From a virus: a stretch of 64,000 bases of DNA. How positions within the stretch are numbered: the first letter of the stretch is position 1; each line of letters starts with the position of its first letter. The notes under the pieces are model-generated. The model was not told the DNA's origin, did no database searches, and saw nothing but the letters and a program-made list of their open reading frames with translations. This document shows positions 32,697 through 40,551 of this stretch, piece after piece. The position numbers were made by a program, and so were the translations under genes. The stretch spans positions 26,535 through 90,534 of IMG/VR virus record IMGVR_UViG_3300020462_000001, one strand, 5' to 3'.

Positions 32697-32864
32697 TTAT
32701 GTTGTCAGAATGTACCTACAGAATCTTTTTGCTTCGTGATCAGGAATGTCGCACTCGGTAATACATTGAAAGTATTCCGTCACTTGATCATAGCGTTCCT
32801 CCTCTGTGTTTTTCTCATCCCACTCCCAAGTTGCTAGCTCGTTACGTGATATCAAATTTTTCAT
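32697..32864 (-). CDS. Small acidic protein of unknown function
   Basis: 55 residues from ATG 32864, which has AGAGG 8 nt upstream; an ATG at 32879 is less likely. Acidic with three Cys (FQCITECDIPD, RFCRY). Own unit between a TATAAT -10 element and a hairpin. No family recognised. Confidence 0.55.
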   Translation of the reverse strand: MKNLISRNELATWEWDEKNTEEERYDQVTEYFQCITECDIPDHEAKRFCRYILTT

Positions 32865-32888
32865 GTTATAACCTCTCATGAGATTCTC

Positions 32889-32894
32889 ATTATA
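32889..32894 (-). promoter_or_regulatory. Possible host-type -10 element
   Basis: TATAAT in ACTATATAATGAG on the minus strand, 24 nt before ATG 32864. No convincing -35 hexamer. Confidence 0.4.
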
Positions 32895-32933
32895 TAGTCA
32901 GGGTATCCTAACTTTATGAAGTTTTAGTATTCT

Positions 32934-34643
32934 TCATACTTTCCTTGAGAACCCTTTACACTTCTCAAACTTGACTACTTCTTGGAACTTATCTTCGAGT
33001 CCAGTTTTGTGAGAGATCACAAATATATTAGCATCTGTAATTTGATATCTAATAATCTTGAGGAACTCATCAGTCCCAAATCCATCCAGTGAAGAATCGA
33101 AAACCTCATCAAGGATTAAGAGGTTAGTATTCACAGAGTTCTTGAACCTAGCAACCTCTCTCCATGTGAATAGAAGTGCCAAATCAATTCTCATCTTCTC
33201 CCCTTCACTGAATGAAGAGTATGAGAAGTCCTCATGAATGGGTGATTCAATTGTCTCATTAAATTCATCATCAAGTTTGAAATTAATGTAGAACTCCATC
33301 ATCTGGAGATACTTATTGACTGACTGATTGATCAGTGGAAGATACTTCTTAATAATTTTTGTCTTAACTCCACCATCCTTCAGAAGGTTATATGTGAAAT
33401 CATAATATGAAATATCTTCTCTCTTCTTTCCTAACTCCTCATATGTGTTTTGTAGCGATTCTCTGAAACCTTCAAGCTTCTGGTGTTCAGAATTTCTGTC
33501 TTCAAGTTGTGAGGTAAGTTTTTGAATTTCAGATTCATGTTGCCTGATCTGTCTTTGACAACTAGAGATCTTAGTGTTGTTAGAAGTAATGTCATTAAGT
33601 AAGTTACTTATGTCTCCTGAAATAGATTTGAAGTGAGACTCTCTGTTTTCTTCCTCTTTGATCACATTTAAGAGTTTCTCGTACTCTTTCTGTAAATCCT
33701 TTGCTTTAAGTTGAGAGTCTTCGATTCTATTTAACCTAAACGATTCTTCAATGTGCTGATCACAGGTAGGACAAACCGCATTATCGTTAAAAAACTTATG
33801 ATCTTTAACTAATGTAGAGATCTTCTGTGAGATCTTACCCTTAAAACTTCCATACTCACGAAGTTTCTTACTGGAATCAGAATATTCTTCAAGTTCTTTC
33901 TGAAGTTGTTCAAGTAATTGATTACTATTTGAAGACTCATGAATCAACTCATTCTCTTCTGATACAAGATCTGTAATCTTACTTTGTCTCTGTTTGATAT
34001 CATCCTGACTTCTGTTTTCCAACTCATCAATAAAGTTCTTCTGCATCTCAACTTTATCACTGAGTGATTCTTTCTTCAGTTCTAGAGTTCTAATATTTTC
34101 TCTCAACCCACGAATCTTATCTTTGATCAACACATTCATAGATGAGAAGATCTTAATGTCCAACAGATCCTCAACCACCTCTCTCCTACTGGATGTAGGG
34201 AGTTGCATAAAGGGAACAAAGGTGGATGAACCTAGGATAACGATCTGTGTGAAACTCTTATAGTTCATCTTCAGAACATTCTGTTCCAACCACTTCTGTT
34301 GATCATTAGCAGATGCCTTTTGATCTAACTCTTCACCATTACGCCAGATCTTAAATGTGTTAGGTTTGATTCCCCTCTCAACCTTCCACTCAACCTTATT
34401 CACATTGAACTCAATCTCAACTACCGTACCCTTATCATTGGTAGTATTGATGAGTTGATTCTTATTGATTTTACGAAATGCCTTTCCGTAGAGTGAAAAG
34501 CATAATGCATCAAGGATAGTGCTTTTCCCTGCCCCATTGGTTCCAATAATAAGAGTAGTTGAATCTTTGTTTAGTTCAACTTCGGTAAAGTGATTGCCGG
34601 TAGAAAGTAGGTTCTTCCAACGAATCTTTTCAAACAAAATCAT
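32934..34643 (-). CDS. 46: Recombination nuclease subunit, SMC-like ATPase (gp46)
   Basis: 569 residues (T4 gp46 560). Rad50/SbcC-type ATPase that with gp47 resects DNA ends to start recombination-dependent replication and degrade host DNA. Walker A GTNGAGKST (34-42), coiled-coil arms about 170-430 with zinc hook CPTC near 291, signature SYSSFSEGEKMRIDLALL and Walker B LLILDEVFDSSLD. Overlaps the DUF3110-like gene by 14 nt. Confidence 0.95.
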   Translation of the reverse strand: MILFEKIRWKNLLSTGNHFTEVELNKDSTTLIIGTNGAGKSTILDALCFSLYGKAFRKINKNQLINTTNDKGTVVEIEFNVNKVEWKVERGIKPNTFKIWRNGEELDQKASANDQQKWLEQNVLKMNYKSFTQIVILGSSTFVPFMQLPTSSRREVVEDLLDIKIFSSMNVLIKDKIRGLRENIRTLELKKESLSDKVEMQKNFIDELENRSQDDIKQRQSKITDLVSEENELIHESSNSNQLLEQLQKELEEYSDSSKKLREYGSFKGKISQKISTLVKDHKFFNDNAVCPTCDQHIEESFRLNRIEDSQLKAKDLQKEYEKLLNVIKEEENRESHFKSISGDISNLLNDITSNNTKISSCQRQIRQHESEIQKLTSQLEDRNSEHQKLEGFRESLQNTYEELGKKREDISYYDFTYNLLKDGGVKTKIIKKYLPLINQSVNKYLQMMEFYINFKLDDEFNETIESPIHEDFSYSSFSEGEKMRIDLALLFTWREVARFKNSVNTNLLILDEVFDSSLDGFGTDEFLKIIRYQITDANIFVISHKTGLEDKFQEVVKFEKCKGFSRKV

Positions 34644-34902
34644 GAGCGTTATCAGGGGGAATCACAACATCATTGGGGGTAATAACAGTATACCTATGTT
34701 CATGTAGTTCACATGTTCTTATCATAAGTTCGTCATCTATTTCCAAAACCTTAAGTTTTGGATAGTCGAGTAATTCGAGTTGCATGGCGTATCTAACAGC
34801 ATCATCCTCTTGAGTAAAGATATAAAGAACTTGTTCCCCATCTTCATCAACAACAGAATATGCTCCATCCTTCTCTTTACCTACAACTGTGATAATATAC
34901 AT
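34630..34902 (-). CDS. DUF3110-like small protein
   Basis: 90 residues. QVLYIFTQEDDAVRYAMQLE and LLDYPKLKVLEIDDELMIRTC resemble DUF3110, a family found mainly in cyanobacteria, suggesting host origin. Always-between gp46 and gp47 position is typical of cyanophages as far as I know. Function unknown; the ends overlap gp47 by one base and gp46 by 14. Confidence 0.65.
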   Translation of the reverse strand: MYIITVVGKEKDGAYSVVDEDGEQVLYIFTQEDDAVRYAMQLELLDYPKLKVLEIDDELMIRTCELHEHRYTVITPNDVVIPPDNAHDFV

Positions 34903-35942
34903 CAGACAAGTTCACATGCTTCTTGGTATATCGATCTCATTACATTCTGAATACGTTCTGTATCCAAATCAGTCTCTGAATCGTTAATATATCTATCTAA
35001 GATAGAAAGTGTATCTTCTGATTCTTCAATCTCAAACTCTTCTGATTCTATCAGTTGGAAGTTCTCGATGATTTTAAGATCATGTACGCCAACAGAATAG
35101 AGTTTATCAATAAACTTTTCAAACTTAGTGATATTAGTTTTCTTCTTGACAATAACCTTGACAATCTTATTCTCATACTTTGTAACATCAAACATCTGAT
35201 GATCCGTGTCTTCATAGTAGATGTTATGGAATAATTCGTATGGGTTATCGACCGGAGTATGATCTAGTGTCTCTGTATCAAAGATATGAAATCCTCTAGT
35301 ATCATTCACATCATTCCAGAACATTTGATAGGGATTACCTAAGTAGAAGATCTTTCCGTCTGACGATCTAGTGTGATAGTGTCCCGAGAAGACTTTCCTG
35401 TACTTCTCAAATAGTTGGCTGTCCATACCATTTTCCATGACGCAGCCACGATGAGCTCTGAATCCTGACAACTCAAGGTGCCCCATCGCACAAATGCAAT
35501 TTGAATCTTTAATAGATTTGACGCTACTCTGATAATTTTGTTCATTAATCCATGGAATAAAGAGAATTTCTAATCCACCCACATTCACTTCTGTTGTGGA
35601 TGAATACACCTTAACATTATTATACTCTTTCAACAATAAGTCAACAGCGTTAATATCATTTGTGTTTTTGTAGTATGCATCATGATTACCTACCATGAGA
35701 TGCATTGTGATTCCTCGTTCTTTAATAGGCTCAAAGACAACTCTCTTTGCCCATTCTAGTGAAGTGAAATCAATACCTTTACGGCTATCAAAGGCATCAC
35801 CCATATGGATAATAGTATCAATGCCTTCACTATCAATAGTGGGGAAAAAGATGTCTCTATAAAACTTTTCAAAATAATCATGAAACAGTCTAGAACTTTT
35901 TCTGGCCCCATAATGAGTGTCCGTTATGATAGCAACTTTCAT
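34902..35942 (-). CDS. 47: Recombination nuclease subunit (gp47)
   Basis: 346 residues (T4 gp47 339). Mre11/SbcD-like metallophosphoesterase: ITDTHYG (Asp, His), HMGDAFDSRKG, VGNHDAYYKNT and GHYHTRS supply the two-metal site. Acts with gp46 in end resection. Preceded by gp55 with a 4-nt gap. Confidence 0.95.
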   Translation of the reverse strand: MKVAIITDTHYGARKSSRLFHDYFEKFYRDIFFPTIDSEGIDTIIHMGDAFDSRKGIDFTSLEWAKRVVFEPIKERGITMHLMVGNHDAYYKNTNDINAVDLLLKEYNNVKVYSSTTEVNVGGLEILFIPWINEQNYQSSVKSIKDSNCICAMGHLELSGFRAHRGCVMENGMDSQLFEKYRKVFSGHYHTRSSDGKIFYLGNPYQMFWNDVNDTRGFHIFDTETLDHTPVDNPYELFHNIYYEDTDHQMFDVTKYENKIVKVIVKKKTNITKFEKFIDKLYSVGVHDLKIIENFQLIESEEFEIEESEDTLSILDRYINDSETDLDTERIQNVMRSIYQEACELV

Positions 35943-35946
35943 ATAA

Positions 35947-36426
35947 TCAGTATCTCAACTTAGAATGCACTGCATCTTTAATTGAATTATACTCTGAGTA
36001 GTTTGAACTGTCAAGATCATTAGAATCAAAGACCTCATCAAAGTCGGTCTTCTCAAGAATCTTATTCTTAATCTCTAGTTGCTTCTTCTCCATAGAGATT
36101 CTACGAAGGAAGGCAAAGTAGATGATTTGTGTGAAGTATGCAAAGGGATTCTTTGACTTCTCAGGACTGAAGTTATGAATATATCTTACACAATTCTCAA
36201 TACCATCACAGATCATATCATCCTTGAACATGTAGTTCACAAAGTTAGGCTTATATGATAAGTGATTAGCAATCTTAAGGAAACATTCTCCAATGTAACG
36301 AGGAATCTGTGGTTTAGGCTTATCGTTGAGTTTAGCTCTTTCTACTTCTGCAAAGTAGTTTTCAAGAGCATTAAGAAACTCTTTGTTGTTAACGTAATGC
36401 TCTGGTTTAGCTCTTTTTCTTGCCAT
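35947..36426 (-). CDS. 55: Late-transcription sigma factor (gp55)
   Basis: 159 residues from ATG 36426 (ATG 36453 also in frame). Directs host RNA polymerase to late promoters. Matches T4 gp55 in YVNNKEFLNAL, MICDGIENCVRYIHNF and KNPFAYFTQIIYFAFLRRI, and in gene order 55-47-46. The C-terminal clamp-binding tail of T4 gp55 (SLDFLYE) is not obvious here, so coupling to gp45 may differ. A separate sigma-70 factor is at 10124-10816. Confidence 0.88.
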   Translation of the reverse strand: MARKRAKPEHYVNNKEFLNALENYFAEVERAKLNDKPKPQIPRYIGECFLKIANHLSYKPNFVNYMFKDDMICDGIENCVRYIHNFSPEKSKNPFAYFTQIIYFAFLRRISMEKKQLEIKNKILEKTDFDEVFDSNDLDSSNYSEYNSIKDAVHSKLRY

Positions 36427-36474
36427 TGTTCCATAGGGTTTTGCTACATTCATGTTCCATAATCAGTTTCAATT

Positions 36475-36503
36475 ATTATACCTCATTATCAGGGACTTAA
36501 CAA
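36475..36503 (-). promoter_or_regulatory. Sigma70-type promoter of the gp55-gp47-gp46 unit
   Basis: Minus strand TTGTTA (36498-36503), 17-nt spacer, TATAAT (36475-36480), about 48 nt before ATG 36426. Host-type element, so this unit can be transcribed before late genes. Confidence 0.65.
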
Positions 36504-36552
36504 ACTTAGTCCATATGGGTAGAATAGGTTTGTGACCTTTGAAGGGATGGGC

Positions 36553-36942
36553 TTAGCTAGACTTAAAGAGATTCTCTAAAGACTTCTTGGTATCCTCTAC
36601 AGTACCCAAGTATCCCATTTCCCTGTTGAGTTCAGAATAATTACTCTTAAACATCTTACCAACATAGTCTTCATAGAAACAGATCATCTCCATTGAATCT
36701 GATTCAGAAATAGTTAATACATCATCCATATTAAGAATAAACATATCTTGAGAAGAAGTCTTTAACCAAGGCTCCATCTTATAAGCCTGTCTACCTCTTG
36801 TCTTTATAAACTCAACTACAATCGGATTAGAAAGAATCAATACTGTTCTATCTTCCTCTTCTGATGCAGCCACCTTTGTGAATATCTCTTCTCCTGAATA
36901 CTTTAGTTTAATTGTTGCGTAAAATTCCTCTTCTATACCCAT
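36553..36942 (-). CDS. Sm-like protein paralogue D
   Basis: 129 residues. ATIKLKYSGEEIFTKV, SNPIVVEF, MEPWLKTSSQDMFILN and DDVLTISESD follow the pattern of paralogues A-C, with a longer helical C-terminus (YEDYVGKMFKSNYSELN). Most divergent of the four. Located between uvsW and the gp55 unit. Confidence 0.6.
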   Translation of the reverse strand: MGIEEEFYATIKLKYSGEEIFTKVAASEEEDRTVLILSNPIVVEFIKTRGRQAYKMEPWLKTSSQDMFILNMDDVLTISESDSMEMICFYEDYVGKMFKSNYSELNREMGYLGTVEDTKKSLENLFKSS

Positions 36943-36953
36943 AGGTTAGTCTC

Positions 36954-38423
36954 CTAGTCTTTGATATTGATTGATGTGATGTCATAATTGAATTGTTCTT
37001 GATTGTATATCTTCACTCGTTCAATGAAGTGATTCAATGTATAGTTCTTACGACTATTGAGAGTGGTATCATCTGCAATGTCATAAAGCTTTGCTTTCAC
37101 TTTGTTCTTGCCTTTTCTAAGGACTCTACCAATAGACTGAAGATTACGAATCCTAGACTTAGATGGAGAGGCAAAGATTACATTATGTAGATTTTTAATA
37201 TTGATTCCAGTACTGAATGTTCCGTAAGAAGCCACGATTATAGCGTTATTCTGTTCCTCAGTAATACGCCTGACCTCTTCTCTATCCTCAGTATCTACAC
37301 CACCATGAATAAAGAAGACCTTTCTGCCTTCCTTTACTTTGTTATTTATCTGGTCATAAAGTATAGCTCCATGAGATTCTACTCTTGCAAATAACACAAG
37401 AGTATTACCTTCCAGGTCTACAGCTAGATTGGATATGAAGTTTGTTCTTTTAGGATGACTAATCAAGAACTGAATCTCATCTTCAAATGTATCAAACTTC
37501 TGTGGTGCATACTTCAATACAATACATTGAATATCCAATGTTGCAAGATGTCCTTCATCAATAAGTTTCTTTGTTTGTGTTACCTTGTATGATGGTCCAA
37601 ACAATCCCTCTAACACCCACTTATGGGTCTGTGTGCCATCTAAAGTACCTGTGAACCCATATCTATACTTTGCATGATGCAACTTGTCCATGATGGTTAC
37701 AAGTGACTTACTCTTAAAGAGATGAGCTTCATCACCTATCACAACATCATAATCTTCAAAGAAGTTTCTATCTAACTGATAGACAGATTGCCAAGTGGTG
37801 ATAGTAACCTCATTTGTATTGACTCTTTCTCTTCCTGCATATATCCTATGACAATGATTTCCAGCATCCCAACCATAGGATTCAAAATCTTTATACATCT
37901 GTTCTACAAGTGATGTGGTGGGAACCACAAGTAAAACCTTTCTCTTTAGACCAACATGAAATCTCACAACAGAGTAAATCATAAATGACTTACCAGATGC
38001 AGTTGGTGAGATGAGAAGTTTTCTATTATATCTTAGTGCATCATATACTGCATCAATCTGATAGTCTCTTGCCTTAATATCAGTTCCAACAATAGATGAC
38101 ATGTAATCTTTGACACCTTCTTTTGAAATCATCTCATTGACTTCAAAAGGTAATCCATAAAACTTATTATTTTTAAACTCGTAACTATATCCTATAGATT
38201 CACAGAAAGCTACAATCTTATCAAGCAGGCCAACATAGATCCTCTTTGTTCTCATATCGAACAAATGAATCTCTCCGTTCCAATGCTTCTTTCTGTACTG
38301 AGGCATGAACTTCATATTTGGCACTTCGAACGTGAACCTGTCTCTAAGTTCATGTTCAATGTGTGGTTCTGTTTCAACTTTAAGGTAAACCTCGTTTACC
38401 TTTTCTATCACCAAATCAGCCAT
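36954..38423 (-). CDS. uvsW: DNA helicase UvsW
   Basis: 489 residues (T4 UvsW about 500). Superfamily 2 helicase that unwinds R-loops and branches, switching T4 from origin to recombination-dependent replication. N-terminal domain to about 110, motif I PTASGKS (140-146), motif II GDEAHLF, motif III FTGTLDG, motif VI QSIGRVLRKG. A 22-nt inverted repeat lies 1 nt before its ATG and an ATAAATA core 23 nt upstream. Confidence 0.95.
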   Translation of the reverse strand: MADLVIEKVNEVYLKVETEPHIEHELRDRFTFEVPNMKFMPQYRKKHWNGEIHLFDMRTKRIYVGLLDKIVAFCESIGYSYEFKNNKFYGLPFEVNEMISKEGVKDYMSSIVGTDIKARDYQIDAVYDALRYNRKLLISPTASGKSFMIYSVVRFHVGLKRKVLLVVPTTSLVEQMYKDFESYGWDAGNHCHRIYAGRERVNTNEVTITTWQSVYQLDRNFFEDYDVVIGDEAHLFKSKSLVTIMDKLHHAKYRYGFTGTLDGTQTHKWVLEGLFGPSYKVTQTKKLIDEGHLATLDIQCIVLKYAPQKFDTFEDEIQFLISHPKRTNFISNLAVDLEGNTLVLFARVESHGAILYDQINNKVKEGRKVFFIHGGVDTEDREEVRRITEEQNNAIIVASYGTFSTGINIKNLHNVIFASPSKSRIRNLQSIGRVLRKGKNKVKAKLYDIADDTTLNSRKNYTLNHFIERVKIYNQEQFNYDITSINIKD

Positions 38424-38424
38424 T

Positions 38425-38446
38425 CATGTAGGATTTCACCTACATG
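38425..38446 (-). other. Inverted repeat at uvsW start
   Basis: Perfect 8-bp stem CATGTAGG/CCTACATG with 6-nt loop on DNA, 1 nt ahead of the uvsW ATG. It holds AGGTG, the only ribosome-site candidate. Confidence 0.45.
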
Positions 38447-38453
38447 TATTTAT
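38447..38453 (-). promoter_or_regulatory. Possible late promoter core ATAAATA (uvsW)
   Basis: ATAAATA on the minus strand 23 nt before uvsW, touching the stop of the small gene upstream and the inverted repeat. Spacing equals that of structural late promoters. Confidence 0.45.
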
Positions 38454-38632
38454 TACATACTTTTGAACTTGTCTTCTAGAATAATTCTATAGAAGTTGTT
38501 TCTCATTGCATACAACTCTACCTGTTCCTGTGGATCACCACCTGCCCAGTTATCCAAAGCATGACACAAACATTTGTGTATGAGTTTGACACCCTTTATG
38601 GATGTTTCTATTTGATAGAATTCTTCTTTCAT
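38453..38632 (-). CDS. Small protein, 59 residues, between uvsY and uvsW
   Basis: Intact frame beginning MKEEFYQIETSIKGVKLIHK and ending LEDKFKSM, helical, with HALDNWAGGDPQEQVE in the middle. ATG overlaps the uvsY stop as TAATG. No family recognised. Placement between two recombination genes suggests shared expression, not necessarily shared function. Confidence 0.7.
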   Translation of the reverse strand: MKEEFYQIETSIKGVKLIHKCLCHALDNWAGGDPQEQVELYAMRNNFYRIILEDKFKSM

Positions 38633-39066
38633 TAGCCTAATCCAGAACTAAACCTCATAAATTCGATAGCATTCTTGATTTGATATGTCCTATTAGTGAC
38701 TTGTTTTAATATCTCTTCAAGATATCTCATCATTGTTTCGTAGTATTCAATCTTCAACGAAAGTCCTGAGAGTTTCTCATCTGCATCCAGATACTTTTGC
38801 ATAGTGTCTTTATCTCTAATCTTTTTAGGAAACGGATTATCGACATAGACTTGTGGATCTGATTTGCCTGAATAGTACTCATAACGTTCGTGGCGAATGT
38901 TCTTCCTCTGTTGCTCCGCCTTCTTTCTCAGAAGGTTTAGATTGTTGTATAAATCAAAATATTTTGCATGAAGAACAGGAATATTTAAAGATTCTGTATG
39001 CAAATTATCAGGATCGATTTTAGAATCTTCACTCCACATCTTCTGGATTGTTTCCAGATCTATCAT
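38632..39066 (-). CDS. uvsY: Recombination mediator UvsY
   Basis: 144 residues (T4 UvsY 137). Loads UvsX onto gp32-covered single-stranded DNA. Supported by the helical layout, the YEYYSGKSDPQVY segment matching the T4 DYYSGRGDG, and KNAIEFMRFSSG at the C-terminus matching T4 KHIQDMRAFEAG. Gene order next to uvsW agrees. Starts 1 nt after the tube-like gene stop. Confidence 0.88.
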   Translation of the reverse strand: MIDLETIQKMWSEDSKIDPDNLHTESLNIPVLHAKYFDLYNNLNLLRKKAEQQRKNIRHERYEYYSGKSDPQVYVDNPFPKKIRDKDTMQKYLDADEKLSGLSLKIEYYETMMRYLEEILKQVTNRTYQIKNAIEFMRFSSGLG

Positions 39067-39067
39067 A

Positions 39068-39643
39068 TTAACAACAGTCGATTTCCCTTATATTATATAC
39101 AGTATATTTGAAAGTGGCAGATGCTGATATAGCTGTTTCATCAGTAGTTTGAGCATCAAACTGAAGAAGTGTTAGATTCACTGGAAACATATTCTCAAAT
39201 ATAACTTTAAACGCTGGTTGTTGTGCTGAGTTATAGATGGTAAGAGTTCCATCTGAATATAAGTTCAGCTCACCTTCTCGTTGATAGTTACTACTAGGAT
39301 AATCATATGACTCAGTTTGTCTCTGCCACTCATATATTTCATCAAGAGATTCGGGAAAACCCAAACCTCTCATCCACTTCTGGATTTCCATATAGTTCTC
39401 AAGATTTTCATCTACAAGAAACTCAAGAGTCAGATCACCAAAATCCATCTTCTCCCCTGCTCTTGGGATATCGTTTAGATAGTTTGGTTGAACTGCTACA
39501 CCAAGATCAATAGTAGGAACATTAACTTTGGTACCAAAGAATGAAACCTTAGGTGCCCTGACAACATTAAAGTGCCAACCAGTTGGCATCAGAAAGTTTC
39601 TGTTTTCAATCTGATTTAATGTTGGCCTGCCCAGTACTGACAT
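39068..39643 (-). CDS. Tail-tube-like structural protein
   Basis: 191 residues. GEKMDFGDLTLEFLVDENLE and NYMEIQKWMRGLGFPES resemble the tube fold shared by T4 gp19 and gp54. Shorter than gp54 and distinct from gp19 at 46053-46685. Likely a tube initiator, completion or baseplate component. Late-core ATAAATA is 11 nt upstream. Confidence 0.65.
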   Translation of the reverse strand: MSVLGRPTLNQIENRNFLMPTGWHFNVVRAPKVSFFGTKVNVPTIDLGVAVQPNYLNDIPRAGEKMDFGDLTLEFLVDENLENYMEIQKWMRGLGFPESLDEIYEWQRQTESYDYPSSNYQREGELNLYSDGTLTIYNSAQQPAFKVIFENMFPVNLTLLQFDAQTTDETAISASATFKYTVYNIREIDCC

Positions 39644-39654
39644 TGGTTTTTAGT

Positions 39655-39661
39655 TATTTAT
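39655..39661 (-). promoter_or_regulatory. Late promoter core ATAAATA
   Basis: 11 nt before the tube-like gene, overlapping the stop of the 69-residue gene. Close spacing would give a very short leader. Confidence 0.4.
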
Positions 39662-39867
39662 TCGGTAACGATGGTTGAATCAGCAAGTTTTGTAGGAACA
39701 TATGTGTAATCATTAATGGTTACTGTTTTGGACTTTGCTTCTAACGCATCAGCTTCAGTAGAAAATACCTTTCTATCGTCATATGTTTCTGTCCAATGAT
39801 ATTCATCAACATAATAAACATCTTCTGGATTTATCACTGAACTGATTGTTTTAATGTGATATGGCAT
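39658..39867 (-). CDS. Small conserved cyanophage protein
   Basis: 69 residues starting MPYHIKTISSVINPEDVYYV and containing EYHWTETYDDRKVFSTEADA. Short beta-rich, similar small proteins recur in cyanomyophages without known role. Late core 18 nt upstream suggests late expression. Confidence 0.65.
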   Translation of the reverse strand: MPYHIKTISSVINPEDVYYVDEYHWTETYDDRKVFSTEADALEAKSKTVTINDYTYVPTKLADSTIVTE

Positions 39868-39885
39868 TTTATTATTCTTTATAGG

Positions 39886-39892
39886 TATTTAT
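39886..39892 (-). promoter_or_regulatory. Late promoter core ATAAATA
   Basis: 18 nt before the 69-residue gene start, next to the stop of the glycine-zipper gene. Confidence 0.5.
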
Positions 39893-40447
39893 TTAACACC
39901 CACTTATAGTGTTGGCTATTTCTCCACCAACCCTAGAACCCATATCTTGTCCTAACATAACACCCCAACCAGCAGCCAACCATCCAACATAAGGAATGCC
40001 ACTCAAAAATGGTGCGGCAGCTGTTCCAATACTAGCTCCCACCAGGGCACCATTTGATTCTCCTCCACCTTCCGCCTTTACGCACTCTTCTGATCTCACA
40101 GGCTTTCCCTCGCCATCTACTCCTGTCTGAGTCTCAGATTGAGTACCAGGAACATACTGTCTATTTCTTGTGGTTGTTGTTCTGCCACCAATACCAAATG
40201 CACCATTAGATGAATCAGTATATGTTTCGGAATCTAATACTCTAGGATCGTGACTCCTATAATCAATAGTGTAACTACCATCAGGATTGACTGTCACATT
40301 GTAGGATGTATACTCATTTGTAGGTGGATATACAATCTGCACAGGTTGTCTTTCTGGAACATCCTTCATTAAATGTCCAAGTACACCTATATGTGCTACT
40401 GCTACTACGATTCCTACTCCTCCTACAACCCATTTAAAAGCTTTCAT
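39893..40447 (-). CDS. Membrane protein with glycine-rich C-terminal segment
   Basis: 184 residues. N-terminal membrane anchor WVVGGVGIVVAVAHIGVLG (about 6-24), a polar region with RQYVPGTQSETQ, and a C-terminal small-residue stretch GALVGASIGTAAAPFL continuing with a second hydrophobic segment. Resembles the secreted protein at 24565-24954 in layout. CTAAATA 21 nt upstream, after the gp23 terminator. Role unknown. Confidence 0.65.
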   Translation of the reverse strand: MKAFKWVVGGVGIVVAVAHIGVLGHLMKDVPERQPVQIVYPPTNEYTSYNVTVNPDGSYTIDYRSHDPRVLDSETYTDSSNGAFGIGGRTTTTRNRQYVPGTQSETQTGVDGEGKPVRSEECVKAEGGGESNGALVGASIGTAAAPFLSGIPYVGWLAAGWGVMLGQDMGSRVGGEIANTISGC

Positions 40448-40468
40448 GGTATCGTCACAGTGGTGTTT

Positions 40469-40475
40469 TATTTAG
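40469..40475 (-). promoter_or_regulatory. Late promoter core CTAAATA
   Basis: 21 nt before the start at 40447 and just downstream of the gp23 terminator. Confidence 0.65.
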
Positions 40476-40484
40476 AAAAATGCA

Positions 40485-40511
40485 TAAAAAAAGACCTCCC
40501 GAAGGAGGTCT
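40485..40511 (-). terminator. Intrinsic terminator after gp23
   Basis: Stem AGACCTCC/GGAGGTCT with a TTCG tetraloop and a following T tract on the minus strand. About 40 nt beyond the gp23 stop. Confidence 0.92.
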
Positions 40512-40551
40512 GAAAGGACATGTGGGACAACCTGCCCCACAACAACCAGAA

